A stretch of DNA of 64,000 nt from Natronomonas halophila (GCF_013391085.1 NZ_CP058334.1:1550001-1614000); one strand, 5' to 3'; counted from the stretch's first letter, positions 16,029 to 25,199 are shown. Notes: generated by a model not told the origin, from the sequence alone. Program-made: numbers and translations.

Positions 16029-16688
16029 TCAGTACCTGCCTTCCAGCCACGTCACCACGTCCGTAATCTCCTGTGGGGCGGTTCCGTGACCGACGCCGTA
16101 GGTTTCGAAACGGACGTCGGCGCCGCCCTCTTGTAAGAGTTCGGCGGCCTGTTCGGCGCGTTCCGGCGGGATGACCTGGTCCATCGCGCCACACCCGATG
16201 AAGACCGGCTTGCCTTCGGCGTTGTCCACCTCGTCGTGGTGGGAGTCGGCGAGATAGCCGTTCAGCGCGACGACCCATCGGTAGGCGTCGGGGCGCTCCA
16301 GGAGGGCCGACATACTGGTGATAGCGCCCTGACTGAAGCCCAGCAGGCCGACGCGGTCCGGGTCGAGATTGTAGTGCTCGACCGCCTCCGCGACGAACTC
16401 GTGGATCAAATCGAGGCTCCGGCGGAACCCATCGGGGTCCGGCTGGCTGGCGTGGAGGCCGCCACCCGAGAGGTCGAGGTCGTACCACGTGTAGCTGTTC
16501 GGCCCGCCCATCTCGTTCGGGGCACGCACGCTCAGGACGTGCAGTTCGTCCGGTAGTTGTGCCGCGATGGGCAACAGGTCGCGTTCGTTCGTCCCTCGCC
16601 CGTGAATCAGTACGACCGCCGGGGCGTCTTCCTCGACAGAGCCCGGCCGACTCTCGTGGACCAGCGGCAACTCGCCTGAATCGCTCAT
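16029..16688 (-). CDS. Phospholipase/carboxylesterase-family alpha/beta hydrolase
   Basis: 219 residues from ATG 16688, chosen because a TTTTTGAT box is about 29 bases upstream and the upstream extension is not family-like. Oxyanion loop VLIHGRGTNERD (about 26-37), nucleophile elbow LGFSQGA (Ser119), acid GAMDQVIP (Asp170), base GVGHG (His201). This is the small serine esterase group (Abhydrolase_2), acting on soluble esters or acylated substrates in the cytoplasm. Substrate unknown. Confidence 0.85.
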   Translation of the reverse strand: MSDSGELPLVHESRPGSVEEDAPAVVLIHGRGTNERDLLPIAAQLPDELHVLSVRAPNEMGGPNSYTWYDLDLSGGGLHASQPDPDGFRRSLDLIHEFVAEAVEHYNLDPDRVGLLGFSQGAITSMSALLERPDAYRWVVALNGYLADSHHDEVDNAEGKPVFIGCGAMDQVIPPERAEQAAELLQEGGADVRFETYGVGHGTAPQEITDVVTWLEGRY

Positions 16689-16805
16689 ACCCCGAATACG
16701 TCGTCCGCCATCAAAAACAGCCGGTAACCCACGCCCCACGGCAACCCTAACCGTGTTAGAATCTACCACAGCATTTATTGCTACTGTGAATCAATGACAC
16801 TCTGT

Positions 16806-16976
16806 ATGGCGACCGCGAACGAAGATATCTTCGACGACTTCCTCGACGAGCGAGGCCACACGACTGACTCTCCGTCCTGGGAACGAGACTATAACAAGAA
16901 ACGATGTCCCGACTGCGGCGGGCTTCACGGACTCGACGCCTCGACATGCTCGGTCTGCGGCTGGCAGCCCAACTGA
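16806..16976 (+). CDS. HVO_0416-type small zinc-finger protein
   Basis: 56 residues with two zinc knuckles, CPDCGG and CSVCGW, 13 residues apart near the C-terminus, after an acidic helix (EDIFDDFLDERGH). ATG 16806 is preferred to ATG 16794 because it lies about 30 bases after an ATTTATTG box. Sequence pattern DFLDERGH-W---YNKK-CPDCGGLH matches a family I remember as HVO_0416 in haloarchaea. These short zinc proteins probably act as adaptors or regulators; no partner is suggested by the context. Confidence 0.75.
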   Translation: MATANEDIFDDFLDERGHTTDSPSWERDYNKKRCPDCGGLHGLDASTCSVCGWQPN

Positions 16977-17029
16977 ATCGCGGTCATTCCTCCCGTTTCT
17001 TTTAAATAATATATCCGGATAGCCGTGGG

Positions 17030-17199
17030 GTTCGCTTCGTTCCGACGGCCCTCGCTCGCGGGTCGCTCCGCTCCCCGCTCGCACATCGAGGCTTCGAGAG
17101 TCTCACTCCGTCCTGACCCTCCTGCTCACGGCTCACTCCGTTCGCCGTTCGTATAACCGAGGCTTCTCGCTTTGCTCGGAGCCTCGCTAATGCACGTTC
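17030..17199. repeat. Low-complexity intergenic stretch before the helicase gene
   Basis: About 170 bases of repeated CGCTC/CTCCG words (for example CGCTCGCGGGTCGCTCCGCTC, GGCTCACTCCGTTCGCC) with a stem CGAGGCT (17158-17164) and AGCCTCG (17180-17186). No convincing ORF on either strand. A T-rich TTTCTTTTAAATAATATAT tract at about 16995-17015 probably ends the zinc-finger transcript. Confidence 0.45.
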
Positions 17200-17229
17200 T
17201 TTATACACGAGCGTGCCGTTACACGGGTA

Positions 17230-19074
17230 ATGGCTGATTCCACCCACGTGACACGACTCTTCGGTGGGCCGGGCAGTGGGAAGACCACCGCCCTGCTCGA
17301 CCGCGTCGACGACATGCTCGACGACGGAGTCGACGTCAACGACATTCTGGTGGTGTCCTACACCCGCGCGGCCGCCGCCGAGGTCCGCGAGCGTCTCGCC
17401 GAACGCCTCGATACCACGCCGAAATCCCTCCGCGGCAACGTCTGTACGATGCACGCGAAGGCCTACGAACTCCTCAACCTCTCGCGTGGCGACGTTGTCG
17501 GCGAGAAGCACAAAGAGGAGTTCTGTGAGAGTTACGGCCTCGAATTCGAAGACGAACACAAATCCTCCCGCCGCCGCTCGGCCCGGTCGACGACGCTGGG
17601 CAACAAAATCATCGCCACCTCCCAGTGGCTCCAGCGAACCGAACGCGACGTCGCCGACTGGTACGACGTCCCGTTCAAATGGGACGACGAGGAGGTCCGC
17701 CTCCCGCCGGATATCGACGAGAACGCCCAGACGGGCAACAAGTACACCCCGACGTGGCCCTCCTCGGACGACCGCGTCGACATCCCCGAAGCCATCCGTG
17801 CGTGGCGGTCGTATAAAGGCGAAGAGGGCGTCGTCGGTTTCGCCGACATGCTCGAACGCGTCCAGCAGCGTTCCCTCCTCCCGAGCGTCGACCATCTCGT
17901 CATCGACGAGTTTCAGGACATCACCACCCTCCAGTACGGCGTCTACGACGAGTGGAAACCCCACATGGAAAGCGTCCTCATCGCCGGCGACGACGACCAG
18001 GTCGTCTACGCCTGGCAGGGTGCCGACCCCGCACTCCTGCTGGACGAGGAGGTCGACGACGACGTCGTGCTCCCGAACTCCTATCGTCTCCCCTCGAAGA
18101 TTCTCAACGTCGTCAACACCCAGATTAGCCACATCGACCAGCGGCAGGACAAGGACCTCAAACCCCGCAAACAGGGCGGCTCGGTCGAAGCCGTCTCCAG
18201 TCCCTCGATGCTCGACCTCGTGCGCAACGTCCGCGCCACCCTCGAAGAGGACGAAGAGGGCAGCGCCATGGTCCTCTTCCGCGCCCGCTATCAGATGTTC
18301 CAGTTCATGGACGAGTTCATCGACGAGGGCATTCCCTTCACGTCGCTGACCGACCAGCGGATGTGGACCGACCGCCTGCAGGGCTACGTCGACGCCATCG
18401 AATCCCTCGACGATGACGAACCCATCGACGGCCTGCAGGCCCAGCGCCTCGGCGAGATGCTCGCCGACAGCGCCTTCGGCACCGGCGAACGGGACGACTA
18501 CTTCGACGCCCTCGACGAGATGCAGGACGCGGAAGGCGTCGACGACCTCACCGACATGGAGGTCGCCCCCGACTTCGTCAACGACCACGCCCCCTTCGCG
18601 CCCGGCCCCGCCTCCGCCGCCGACATGCTCACCAAGGTCTCGAACTTCCAGGAGCGCTCCGTGAAGGCCTACTTCAAGGGCGACTATCAGGGCATGGACC
18701 CCAACCGCCTCCGACTCGGCACCATCCACTCCGCGAAGGGCCGCGAGGCCGACCACGTCTTCGTCGCCACCGACCTCACCGAGAAGGTCGTCGAGCAGAT
18801 GGCCGCCTCCGTCGACGACCCCGAGGACGTCGCCGGCGTCACCGAGTTCAACAAACACTCCGACCCCGTCCCGACCATGACCGACAACGAACGCCGTGTC
18901 TTCTACGTCGGCATGTCCCGGGCCCGCGAGCGCCTCGTCCTGCTGGAAAACCTCGTCGACGGCGCGCCGACGCTGCCCATCGACGTCCTCCTCTACAACG
19001 AGCCGCTCAACAAGCCGCTCGACGAAATCCTCTCGGATGCACAGGAGACGGGCAAAGAGCTCGCTGCCGATTAA
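17230..19074 (+). CDS. UvrD/Rep-family superfamily 1 helicase
   Basis: 614 residues. Motif I FGGPGSGKTTALL (11-23), Ia SYTRAAAAEVRERL, II VIDEFQD, III DDDQVVYAWQGAD, IV-like NSYRLPSKI, V TIHSAKGREADHVFV, VI FYVGMSRARERLVL. This is a complete 3'-5' DNA helicase core with a shortened 1B/2B region compared with bacterial UvrD (about 720). Expected in repair or replication-fork processing. A TTTATACA box lies about 27 bases upstream of the ATG. The stop is immediately followed by hairpin element B. Confidence 0.9.
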   Translation: MADSTHVTRLFGGPGSGKTTALLDRVDDMLDDGVDVNDILVVSYTRAAAAEVRERLAERLDTTPKSLRGNVCTMHAKAYELLNLSRGDVVGEKHKEEFCESYGLEFEDEHKSSRRRSARSTTLGNKIIATSQWLQRTERDVADWYDVPFKWDDEEVRLPPDIDENAQTGNKYTPTWPSSDDRVDIPEAIRAWRSYKGEEGVVGFADMLERVQQRSLLPSVDHLVIDEFQDITTLQYGVYDEWKPHMESVLIAGDDDQVVYAWQGADPALLLDEEVDDDVVLPNSYRLPSKILNVVNTQISHIDQRQDKDLKPRKQGGSVEAVSSPSMLDLVRNVRATLEEDEEGSAMVLFRARYQMFQFMDEFIDEGIPFTSLTDQRMWTDRLQGYVDAIESLDDDEPIDGLQAQRLGEMLADSAFGTGERDDYFDALDEMQDAEGVDDLTDMEVAPDFVNDHAPFAPGPASAADMLTKVSNFQERSVKAYFKGDYQGMDPNRLRLGTIHSAKGREADHVFVATDLTEKVVEQMAASVDDPEDVAGVTEFNKHSDPVPTMTDNERRVFYVGMSRARERLVLLENLVDGAPTLPIDVLLYNEPLNKPLDEILSDAQETGKELAAD

Positions 19075-19077
19075 TTC

Positions 19078-19162
19078 CCACTTTTTGCACGCGAGCGCGG
19101 GGTCGGCGCGCAGAAGCGCCGACCACCGGCTCGCGGCAAAACCATGGTGAAAATATGCGCGC
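19078..19162. repeat. 3' hairpin element, copy B
   Basis: CCACTTTTTGCAC, then a nested structure: outer stem CGCGAGC (19090-19096) with GCTCGCG (19129-19135) and inner perfect 9-bp hairpin GGTCGGCGC-GCAGAA-GCGCCGACC (19101-19124), closed by GGCAAAACCATGGTGAAAAT and ATGCGCGC. It starts four bases after the helicase stop codon. The right end from TGGTGAAAATATGCGCGC is identical to copy C. Confidence 0.75.
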
Positions 19163-19239
19163 GGCGACTCGCTTTGGTACTGAACTCAGACGAGGACGTG
19201 GCCTCCAAGCTTATTCCGGTGGGTTTTGATAGGTCAGGT

Positions 19240-19908
19240 ATGGAACTGGTAAACATCGGGTTACTGCTGGCAGGGTTGGTGTTGGTCTTTTTCGGCGCGG
19301 CGCTGTCGATTTACGCCGTGGCGCTGCTGGGCTTCCTCATCGGCGCTGGCGGGGGCTACGTCCTCGCACCGACACTCCTTCCCGCACTCGGCGCGGAAGG
19401 AATCATCGGCTTCGCGATAGCAGTCCTCGTCGGCGGGGCACTCGGCGCGGCGTTATCCTACGTCGCGCTGTCCTTTGCGACGGCGATACCGGCCTTCGTC
19501 GTCGGCGCGTATCTCGGCCTCTACGTCATCACGCCCATCTTCACCAGCGGCGGCCTCATCAAGTGGCTCGTCATGATCGTCGCCGGTATCGTCGGGTCGG
19601 TCATCGGCTTCGCGCTGACGAAGTACGCGCTCATGTTCATCACCGCCTTCATCGGGTCGGCGCTCGCGAGCACCCAGGTCCAGATGGGCGACTTCACGGC
19701 GGCCCGCGAGAGCCTCTCGCCGGAACCCATCCTCTTCGACCCGCTGGCGACGACCGGCGTTTTCGGCGTCGAGGTGCCGCTTTTCGGCGTCCTCTTCGTC
19801 CTCGGTGTCCTCTCGCAAATCGGCCTGTTCAAACTGGGCTGGGTGGCGAAGTTCGCGACCATCGTCCCCGGCGTCGGCAGTGTCTTCGGTAGCAGCGAGG
19901 AGAGCTAA
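19240..19908 (+). CDS. Multi-pass membrane protein, function unknown
   Basis: 222 residues from ATG 19240, about 29 bases after a TTATTC box. At least six hydrophobic helices, the first at about 4-24 (NIGLLLAGLVLVFFGAALSIYAV), with many small residues (Gly/Ala) in them, then a short soluble loop (TQVQMGDFTAARESLSPEP) and two more helices. No catalytic motif. The layout resembles the TMEM198/DUF4203-like group, but I cannot confirm this. It overlaps the convergent gene at 19905 by its stop codon (CTAA). Confidence 0.6.
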   Translation: MELVNIGLLLAGLVLVFFGAALSIYAVALLGFLIGAGGGYVLAPTLLPALGAEGIIGFAIAVLVGGALGAALSYVALSFATAIPAFVVGAYLGLYVITPIFTSGGLIKWLVMIVAGIVGSVIGFALTKYALMFITAFIGSALASTQVQMGDFTAARESLSPEPILFDPLATTGVFGVEVPLFGVLFVLGVLSQIGLFKLGWVAKFATIVPGVGSVFGSSEES

Positions 19909-20357
19909 TCCGTCGCCTCACCCGATTTTCTCCAACTTCGGAAGACGCGTTCGACGCTCCCGGCGAGCAGCGCCGCGAGAAGAACGAGTGGCCACGCGAG
20001 AAAGGCCAGTTCGATGGGCGTCCCGGGCAGCGGAACGACGGGGCTCCGAAGCAGGAGCCACGTCCGGAAGGCCGCGGAGGCGAGGACGCCGAGGGCGAGA
20101 AGCATCGGCGCGAGAAGCCGATACCGCGCGTAGAGCGTCGCAACCGTCCCGCCCACGGCAGCACCCCCGATGACGGTATACAGGAACAGCGGACCGACAA
20201 GCGGGTCCGAGAGCAGTTCACCGAGGCCGTCAAGGGCCATGATGCCGCCGGCGAACAGCCCCACGACGGTGATGACGACCCCCGAAAGCGCGCCGATAGC
20301 GGCGACGCGCTTGGTCCGCGGCGTCGGCTCGCCGATGGGGGTGATATCGGACGACAT
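19905..20357 (-). CDS. Four-helix membrane protein, function unknown
   Basis: 150 residues with four predicted transmembrane helices (about 19-41, 55-75, 80-100, 112-132). The N-terminus PTPRTKRVAAIG is cytosolic and basic, the C-terminus RVFRSWRKSGEATD also basic, consistent with both ends inside. No motif recognised. Convergent with the preceding membrane protein gene, divergent from the reductase gene by 83 bases. Confidence 0.6.
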   Translation of the reverse strand: MSSDITPIGEPTPRTKRVAAIGALSGVVITVVGLFAGGIMALDGLGELLSDPLVGPLFLYTVIGGAAVGGTVATLYARYRLLAPMLLALGVLASAAFRTWLLLRSPVVPLPGTPIELAFLAWPLVLLAALLAGSVERVFRSWRKSGEATD

Positions 20358-20440
20358 ACCGGCCCGTCTTCCGGAAGTGGCATAATCGTTGTCCGGCCCG
20401 CAACGGTGGATATTTTGCCGCGCGTCACCCTCGTTCGGGT

Positions 20441-21526
20441 ATGCGCGATTTCGTCGTCGTGGGTGCCGGTCCAGCAGGGTCCCGCTTTGCCCGCTCCGCC
20501 GCCGAGGACGGCCACGACGTCCTCGTTCTCGAATCCGGAGAGATAGGCCGGCCGCTGGCCTGTTCCGGCCACGTGAGTCTGGATATCTGGGATTTTGTCC
20601 CCGAGGAAGCCCGCGACGACCTCTTTCAGAACGCCATCTACGGCGCGCGGTTCCACCTCGGCGGCGCCGACAGCGAGGCCCATCGTTTTTATAAGGACGA
20701 GCCGGTCTCCAACGCCATCGACCGGGTGGGACTAGACAAGACGCTCGCCCGCTGTGCCGAAGAGGCGGGCGCCGACGTTCGTGACGGCCACACTGTGACG
20801 GCCGTCGACGAGAAACCGGGAGGCGTCGATGTGACCGCCAGCGGCCCCGACGGCGTCGAAACCTTCGAGGCTCACATGGTCTGTGGCGCCGACGGCCCCC
20901 GCTCGCGGGTCCGCGACGAGGTGGGGCTGCCCGAACCCGCAGAACTCCTCCACGGCGTCTTGGGCTTCGAGTTCGAACCGGACCATCAGGACTTCGTCGA
21001 CGTCCATCTCACGGTCCCGCGCTTCTTCGCGTGGCGCATCCCTCGCGGCGACGCGGGCGTCGAATACGGGCTTGCGGTCCGCCCCGGCGACGACGCCCCA
21101 CAGCGGTTCGACGACCTGATTGCCGACTACGACGCCGACATCGACAAGCGGTGTTCGGGCGCCATCCCCATCGGCCCGCCGGACCGCACGGTCGGCAAGC
21201 GCTCCTTCCTCGTCGGCGACGCCGCGGCCCAGACCAAACCCTTCACCGGCGGCGGGATTCTCTACGGAATGCGCGCCGCCGACATCGCCGCCCGGGAAAT
21301 CGACCCCCGACAGCCGGCGACGCTGGACGACTACGAGCGGTCGTGGCGCGACGAGTTGCGAAACGACCAGCGGCTTGGGTCGCTCGTCCGGGCCGGCTAC
21401 TCGATGCCGCGACCCATCCAGCGGGCCGGGATGCGCGCCTTCTCGGGGGAAATCGCGGTCCATATGGACCGCCCGACCTCGCTGTTCTCGAAGGCCCAGT
21501 TGCGGGCGCTGTTGTCGTGGAACTGA
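20441..21526 (+). CDS. Geranylgeranyl reductase-family FAD protein
   Basis: 361 residues. Rossmann FAD motif VVVGAGPAGSRFA (5-17), an ACSGHVS segment (about 39-45) corresponding to the family's Cys-containing substrate loop, and the second FAD motif FLVGDAAAQTKPFTGGGILYG (about 255-275). The family saturates double bonds in archaeal isoprenoid lipid chains or chlorophyll-type side chains; haloarchaea have several paralogues with differing substrates. A GATATTTTG box lies about 30 bases upstream. Exact substrate not decided by sequence. Confidence 0.8.
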   Translation: MRDFVVVGAGPAGSRFARSAAEDGHDVLVLESGEIGRPLACSGHVSLDIWDFVPEEARDDLFQNAIYGARFHLGGADSEAHRFYKDEPVSNAIDRVGLDKTLARCAEEAGADVRDGHTVTAVDEKPGGVDVTASGPDGVETFEAHMVCGADGPRSRVRDEVGLPEPAELLHGVLGFEFEPDHQDFVDVHLTVPRFFAWRIPRGDAGVEYGLAVRPGDDAPQRFDDLIADYDADIDKRCSGAIPIGPPDRTVGKRSFLVGDAAAQTKPFTGGGILYGMRAADIAAREIDPRQPATLDDYERSWRDELRNDQRLGSLVRAGYSMPRPIQRAGMRAFSGEIAVHMDRPTSLFSKAQLRALLSWN

Positions 21527-21580
21527 CCGAACCTCGGTGGCTTTCGTGGCACTAATCCCCGCTGGCCGCCAAACCCGGAT

Positions 21581-22168
21581 ATGACCGCGCCGACCGCCGA
21601 CGGGACGCCCCGCACCGAGGGCCCCTTCCGGGTCCTCCGGGGCCGCGACGACGATGAGTGGCTCCTGCTGGACGTCGAATCGGCGGACCCGACCTACGTT
21701 TCCCGTGATGCGCTGCCCGACGACGTCGCGGTGGGCAACCGCGTCGAGGCCGACATCTCCTGGGACGGCGACGAGCCCGTCGTCGAATCGGCCGCCATCG
21801 ACACCCGGACCACCTTCGAGTTCGTCCGCACCGAGGAACCCATCTTCGAGGCCGCACAGAGCTGTTTCGAGGAGGCCCGCGCCGAGGGCGAGGCGATGAA
21901 CTCCCGTGTGACGTACAACACCGACAACGAGGCCAACGGCGTCGTCTACACCTTCGCCGACCAGTCCGGGAGTCAGGACCTCTTCGTCGAGTTCCGCGAC
22001 GGCCACAAACCCCTCGAACCGCTGGTCGCCCGGGCGGCCCACCCCGAGGAGGTCGACCCGCCGTTTTCGGTTTTCGTTATCGACCCCCAAGAGCCGTTCA
22101 TCGTCGTCTACATCGTCTTGGAGCCCGACGGCCTGCTCGACGAGACGGTACGGGATACCTACCTGTAG
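21581..22168 (+). CDS. Haloarchaeal conserved protein (DUF6663-like)
   Basis: 195 residues, soluble, acidic. The N-terminal 70 residues look like a small beta domain (FRVLRGRDDDEWLLLDV...DPTYVSRDAL...GNRVEADISWDGDEPVV), followed by an alpha/beta part ending VFVIDPQEPFIVVYIVLEPDGLLDETVRDTYL. I recall similar proteins as DUF6663, not verified. No catalytic motif seen. It follows the reductase by 54 bases on the same strand and precedes a thioesterase with its own promoter. Confidence 0.55.
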   Translation: MTAPTADGTPRTEGPFRVLRGRDDDEWLLLDVESADPTYVSRDALPDDVAVGNRVEADISWDGDEPVVESAAIDTRTTFEFVRTEEPIFEAAQSCFEEARAEGEAMNSRVTYNTDNEANGVVYTFADQSGSQDLFVEFRDGHKPLEPLVARAAHPEEVDPPFSVFVIDPQEPFIVVYIVLEPDGLLDETVRDTYL

Positions 22169-22228
22169 TCGACGCCGACACACCCGGCCGACCACACCTT
22201 TATACAGGAACCACGCGCCCTCACGCGT

Positions 22229-22648
22229 ATGCACGAGGTCTACGAGAACGTCGTCCGGTTCGAGGAGACGGACGCACAGGGCATCGTCTTCTACGGCAAC
22301 TACGTCACCTTTCAGGACGAGACCTTCACCGCGTATCTGGAGGCCATCGGCTACCCCTACAGTTCGCTGAAGGAGGCCGACTGGGACGTCCACGTCGTCC
22401 ACATCGACCTCGATTATCGACGGTCGGCGGAGTTCCGGGACAGATTACGGAACGCGGTTCGTGTCTCGGCCATCACGGAGTCCAGCATCGAGTTCGAATA
22501 CGAGTGCCGCAACGACGAGGGCGAGGTCCTCGTCGAGGGCGGCGTCGTCCACGTCGCCGTCGACGAGTCCGGCGAACCCACCCGCGTCCCCGACGAGTTC
22601 CGCGAAGCCGTCGTCGACTTCCAGGACGTCGCACCGGACCCGGTGTAG
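22229..22648 (+). CDS. Hotdog-fold acyl-CoA thioesterase (4-hydroxybenzoyl-CoA thioesterase type)
   Basis: 139 residues. The family signature is at the N-terminus: VRFEETDAQGIVFYGNYVTFQDE, in which the Asp of the TDAQG segment is the catalytic acid of the 4HBT type, followed by YRRSAEFRDRL and EFEYECRNDEGEVLVEGGVVHVAVD. It hydrolyses acyl-CoA thioesters in the cytoplasm. A clear TTTATAC box is 25-31 bases before the ATG. Monocistronic or leading the next small gene. Confidence 0.85.
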   Translation: MHEVYENVVRFEETDAQGIVFYGNYVTFQDETFTAYLEAIGYPYSSLKEADWDVHVVHIDLDYRRSAEFRDRLRNAVRVSAITESSIEFEYECRNDEGEVLVEGGVVHVAVDESGEPTRVPDEFREAVVDFQDVAPDPV

Positions 22649-22685
22649 GCGGCAGGTTCTTTTCGCTCGGCCCGAACGAAGAGGT

Positions 22686-23090
22686 ATGTCCGAGGTCGTC
22701 GACCGTCTCGAACGCAACCTGATGAGCCTCGGGGTCTACGTCGAGGACCACGCCGTCGAAACGCCCGAGGACACCGATGATGTCGTTCACGTCGAGTACG
22801 AAACCGCCGCGGACGGCCTCGCACAGGGTGACATCGGCAACGTCTGTTCGGAACTGGTCGAAGCCCACGAGGCCGGCTGGGAACCCAAAACGGTCCACTG
22901 CTGGGTGTTCAACACCGACGGCGGCTTCCACGGCGAGTGGGAGGCCCGCGCCGGCTGGTTCCGCGCGCTGGCCAACGGCGACATCTCCGAGACGGACTTC
23001 TCGACGCTCGTGCTGTCGACCCGCGAGCCGGCCGAGGAGCCCCCCGCGGAAGTGCCGGCGTTCGGTCCCGAACCGCAGGAAACCGGCTAG
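22686..23090 (+). CDS. Haloarchaeal conserved small acidic protein
   Basis: 134 residues from ATG 22686, preceded by GAGGT and following the thioesterase by 37 bases. Opening MSEVVDRLERNLMSLGVYVED, then VHVEYETAADGLAQGDIGNVCSELVEAHEAGWEP and a WEARAGWFRALANGDISETDFSTLVLST block; the tail is Pro/Glu-rich. Similar proteins are widespread in haloarchaea (possibly the DUF8159 group, from memory). Soluble, no catalytic residues recognised. Confidence 0.6.
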   Translation: MSEVVDRLERNLMSLGVYVEDHAVETPEDTDDVVHVEYETAADGLAQGDIGNVCSELVEAHEAGWEPKTVHCWVFNTDGGFHGEWEARAGWFRALANGDISETDFSTLVLSTREPAEEPPAEVPAFGPEPQETG

Positions 23091-23170
23091 CCCGCCTGCC
23101 GAGACGAATCGTACACGTCTGAGTGTCAGAGGCGTAGCACTCAAGAGAGCCACTCACATAGCCGGAGGTA

Positions 23171-23827
23171 GTGACTCAGGACGCCCTCACGATACTCTTC
23201 GGCGACCCCTTCGCCGTGATGAACACCATCGGGTTGGTCGCGTTCGCCCTCGTCGGGTCGTCGAAGGCGATCCGTGAGGAGTTCGACCTGCTGGGCATCA
23301 CCATCGTCGGACTGGCGATGGCCTTTGCCGGCGGCGCGACCCGCGACCTCCTCGTGACGCGCGTTCCGCTGGCCCTCCAGTCGCCCATCGAAATCAGTCT
23401 CGGCCTCCTCGGCGTCGGCCTGGCAATCGGACTCAACGTCGTGTTGACGTCCCCGGAGACCCATCCGATTACGCTGGTCGCCGACGCCATCGGCCTCGCT
23501 GCCTTCGCGACGACGGGGGCTATCGTCGCAACCGAGGCGGGGGTTTCGGTGTTCGGTATCGTCGCCATCGCGACCATCAACGCCGTCGGTGGGGGGGCGC
23601 TCGCGGATATCCTGCTGGACCGCGCCCCCTTCATCCTCTTCGAGGACTTCTATGCGAGTTGTGCCGTCCTCGGCGGTGTGGCGTACTGGGTCGTGGGCGC
23701 GCTCGGCGCGACCGGGGGGACGGCCGCTGTGGTGTGCGCCGTCGTGACCGTCGGCACTCGGTTGGTCGCGGTGGTCTACGACTGGCACCTGCCGACGGTC
23801 CAGACGTTGGGACAGTTGGGTAAGTAA
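23171..23827 (+). CDS. TRIC/YicG-type membrane channel family protein
   Basis: 218 residues, six to seven transmembrane helices arranged as two similar three-helix repeats. Repeat 1: MNTIGLVAFALVGSSKAIREEFDLLGITIVGLAMAFAGGATRDLL; repeat 2: DAIGLAAFATTGAIVATEAG...INAVGGGALADILL. GGATRD and GGGALADI are the glycine-rich kinks conserved in this family of bacterial/archaeal TRIC channel relatives (UPF0126). Start GTG 23171 has GGAGGT only one base upstream, which is too close; ATG 23219 is an alternative. Confidence 0.8.
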   Translation: MTQDALTILFGDPFAVMNTIGLVAFALVGSSKAIREEFDLLGITIVGLAMAFAGGATRDLLVTRVPLALQSPIEISLGLLGVGLAIGLNVVLTSPETHPITLVADAIGLAAFATTGAIVATEAGVSVFGIVAIATINAVGGGALADILLDRAPFILFEDFYASCAVLGGVAYWVVGALGATGGTAAVVCAVVTVGTRLVAVVYDWHLPTVQTLGQLGK

Positions 23828-23834
23828 CAGCGCC

Positions 23835-24284
23835 TTACTCGATATCCGCCAGAATCGCCTCGGCGTGGCCCTCGGGGTCGACGCCTTCGTAGACGGCCTC
23901 GATTGTGCCGTCGTTGACGACGAAGGTGTTCCGGAAGACGCCGTCGAAGGTGTTACCGAACATGTTCTTCTCGCCGTAGGAATCGTATTTCGTGGCGACG
24001 GTACCGTCCTCGTCGGAGAGCAGGTCGATGGGTAAATCGTACTTCTCGGCGAACGCCGCGAGGTCCGAGACGGGGTCGTCGCTGATGCCGAGGACCGCAA
24101 TATTCCGCTCCGCGTAGTCGTCCCAGTTGTCCCGGAAGTTGCAGGCCTCGGTCGTACAGCCGGGGGTGTCCGCGCGGGGGTAGAAGTAGACGACGACGCG
24201 GCCGTCGAAGTCGGAGAGCCGCACCGTCTCCCCGTCCTGATTTTCGAGTTCGAAGTCGGGGGCTTCGTCGCCGGGTTCGAGCAT
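23835..24284 (-). CDS. bcp: Peroxiredoxin, BCP/PrxQ type with two cysteines
   Basis: 149 residues from ATG 24284. Peroxidatic motif DTPGCTTEAC with Cys43 and resolving Cys48 five residues later, as in classical alpha-helical PrxQ. It removes peroxides using thioredoxin. Sequence YFYPRADTPGCT and GVSDDP-type loops (LGISDDPVSDL) support the assignment. Its stop converges on the channel gene. The two further BCP genes near 52 kb lack the resolving cysteine, so this one is the only typical member in the window. Confidence 0.9.
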   Translation of the reverse strand: MLEPGDEAPDFELENQDGETVRLSDFDGRVVVYFYPRADTPGCTTEACNFRDNWDDYAERNIAVLGISDDPVSDLAAFAEKYDLPIDLLSDEDGTVATKYDSYGEKNMFGNTFDGVFRNTFVVNDGTIEAVYEGVDPEGHAEAILADIE

Positions 24285-24400
24285 ACCGATGCTGGACGGC
24301 GAGGGGCCAAACCGGTTGCGGATGGCCACCGCGGACCGCCCGCCAGTCTTCGAGTGGGGCGTTAGCAAGGCTTTATGAATGGTGCTACCAATGTACGGCT

Positions 24401-25162
24401 ATGCGCTTCGAAGACGATACGGTGTTCATCACCGGTGCGGGTTCGGGAATCGGACGTGCGACCGCGACCGCGGTCGCCGAAGAAGGCGGGTTCGTCGTCG
24501 CGACGGACATCAACGAAGAGGGCGGCCAGAAAACCGTCGACGCCGTCGAGGCGGCCGGCGGCGAGGCCGTCTTCCACGAACTCGACGTGACCGACGCCGA
24601 GGAGTTCGACGCCGTCATCGAGACGGCCGTCGACGAGTACGGTCTCGACGCGCTGGTCAACAACGCCGGCGTCGGCCACCCGCCGGCCTACACCGAGGAC
24701 GTCACCGACACGATGTTCGACTACGTGATGGACGTGAACCTCCGGGGCGTCTGGAACGGCTGTCAGGCCGCCCTGCCGCATCTCAAGGAACAGGAGGACG
24801 GCGCCATCGTCAACGTCGGGTCGCTCGCCTCCTTCCTCGGCCTGCCGAAACAGGCCGTCTACTCGCTGACGAAGGGGGCGGTCCTGAACCTGACGCGGGC
24901 CATCGCCGCCGAAGCGGGGCCGAAGGGCGTCCGCGCCAACGCCGTCTGTCCCGGCTTCATCGAGACGCCGCTGGGCAACCAGTACTTCGACTCACAGGAG
25001 GACCCCGAAGAGGCCAAGGAACGCGCCGCCCAGCAGTACCCCCTCAAGCGCCTCGGCGAACCCGAGGAGGTCGCCGACGCCATCTCCTTCCTGCTCTCGG
25101 ATGAGGCCTCCTTCGTCACGGGCCACGGCCTCGTCGTCGACGGCGGCTTCTCGACGAGTTAG
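24401..25162 (+). CDS. Short-chain dehydrogenase/reductase
   Basis: 253 residues, classical SDR. Cofactor loop TGAGSGIG (11-18), NNAG (87-90), catalytic Ser141, Tyr154 and Lys158 (VYSLTKG), PG-IETPLG after the active site. Asp36 after the second strand (ATDINEE) suggests preference for NAD(H). Close to 3-oxoacyl-ACP reductase/glucose dehydrogenase-like members; true substrate unknown. A GCTTTATG box lies 25-32 bases upstream of the ATG. Confidence 0.85.
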   Translation: MRFEDDTVFITGAGSGIGRATATAVAEEGGFVVATDINEEGGQKTVDAVEAAGGEAVFHELDVTDAEEFDAVIETAVDEYGLDALVNNAGVGHPPAYTEDVTDTMFDYVMDVNLRGVWNGCQAALPHLKEQEDGAIVNVGSLASFLGLPKQAVYSLTKGAVLNLTRAIAAEAGPKGVRANAVCPGFIETPLGNQYFDSQEDPEEAKERAAQQYPLKRLGEPEEVADAISFLLSDEASFVTGHGLVVDGGFSTS

Positions 25163-25199
25163 GCCGAGGCTTCTTGGCATACCACGCGGTTTTTCGAAT

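Noticed and set aside
17030-17199. CRISPR-like or tandem repeat array
   Set aside because: CGCTC/CTCCG words recur without regular period or spacers. It is low-complexity GC sequence, and nowhere in the window is a repeat-spacer pattern present.
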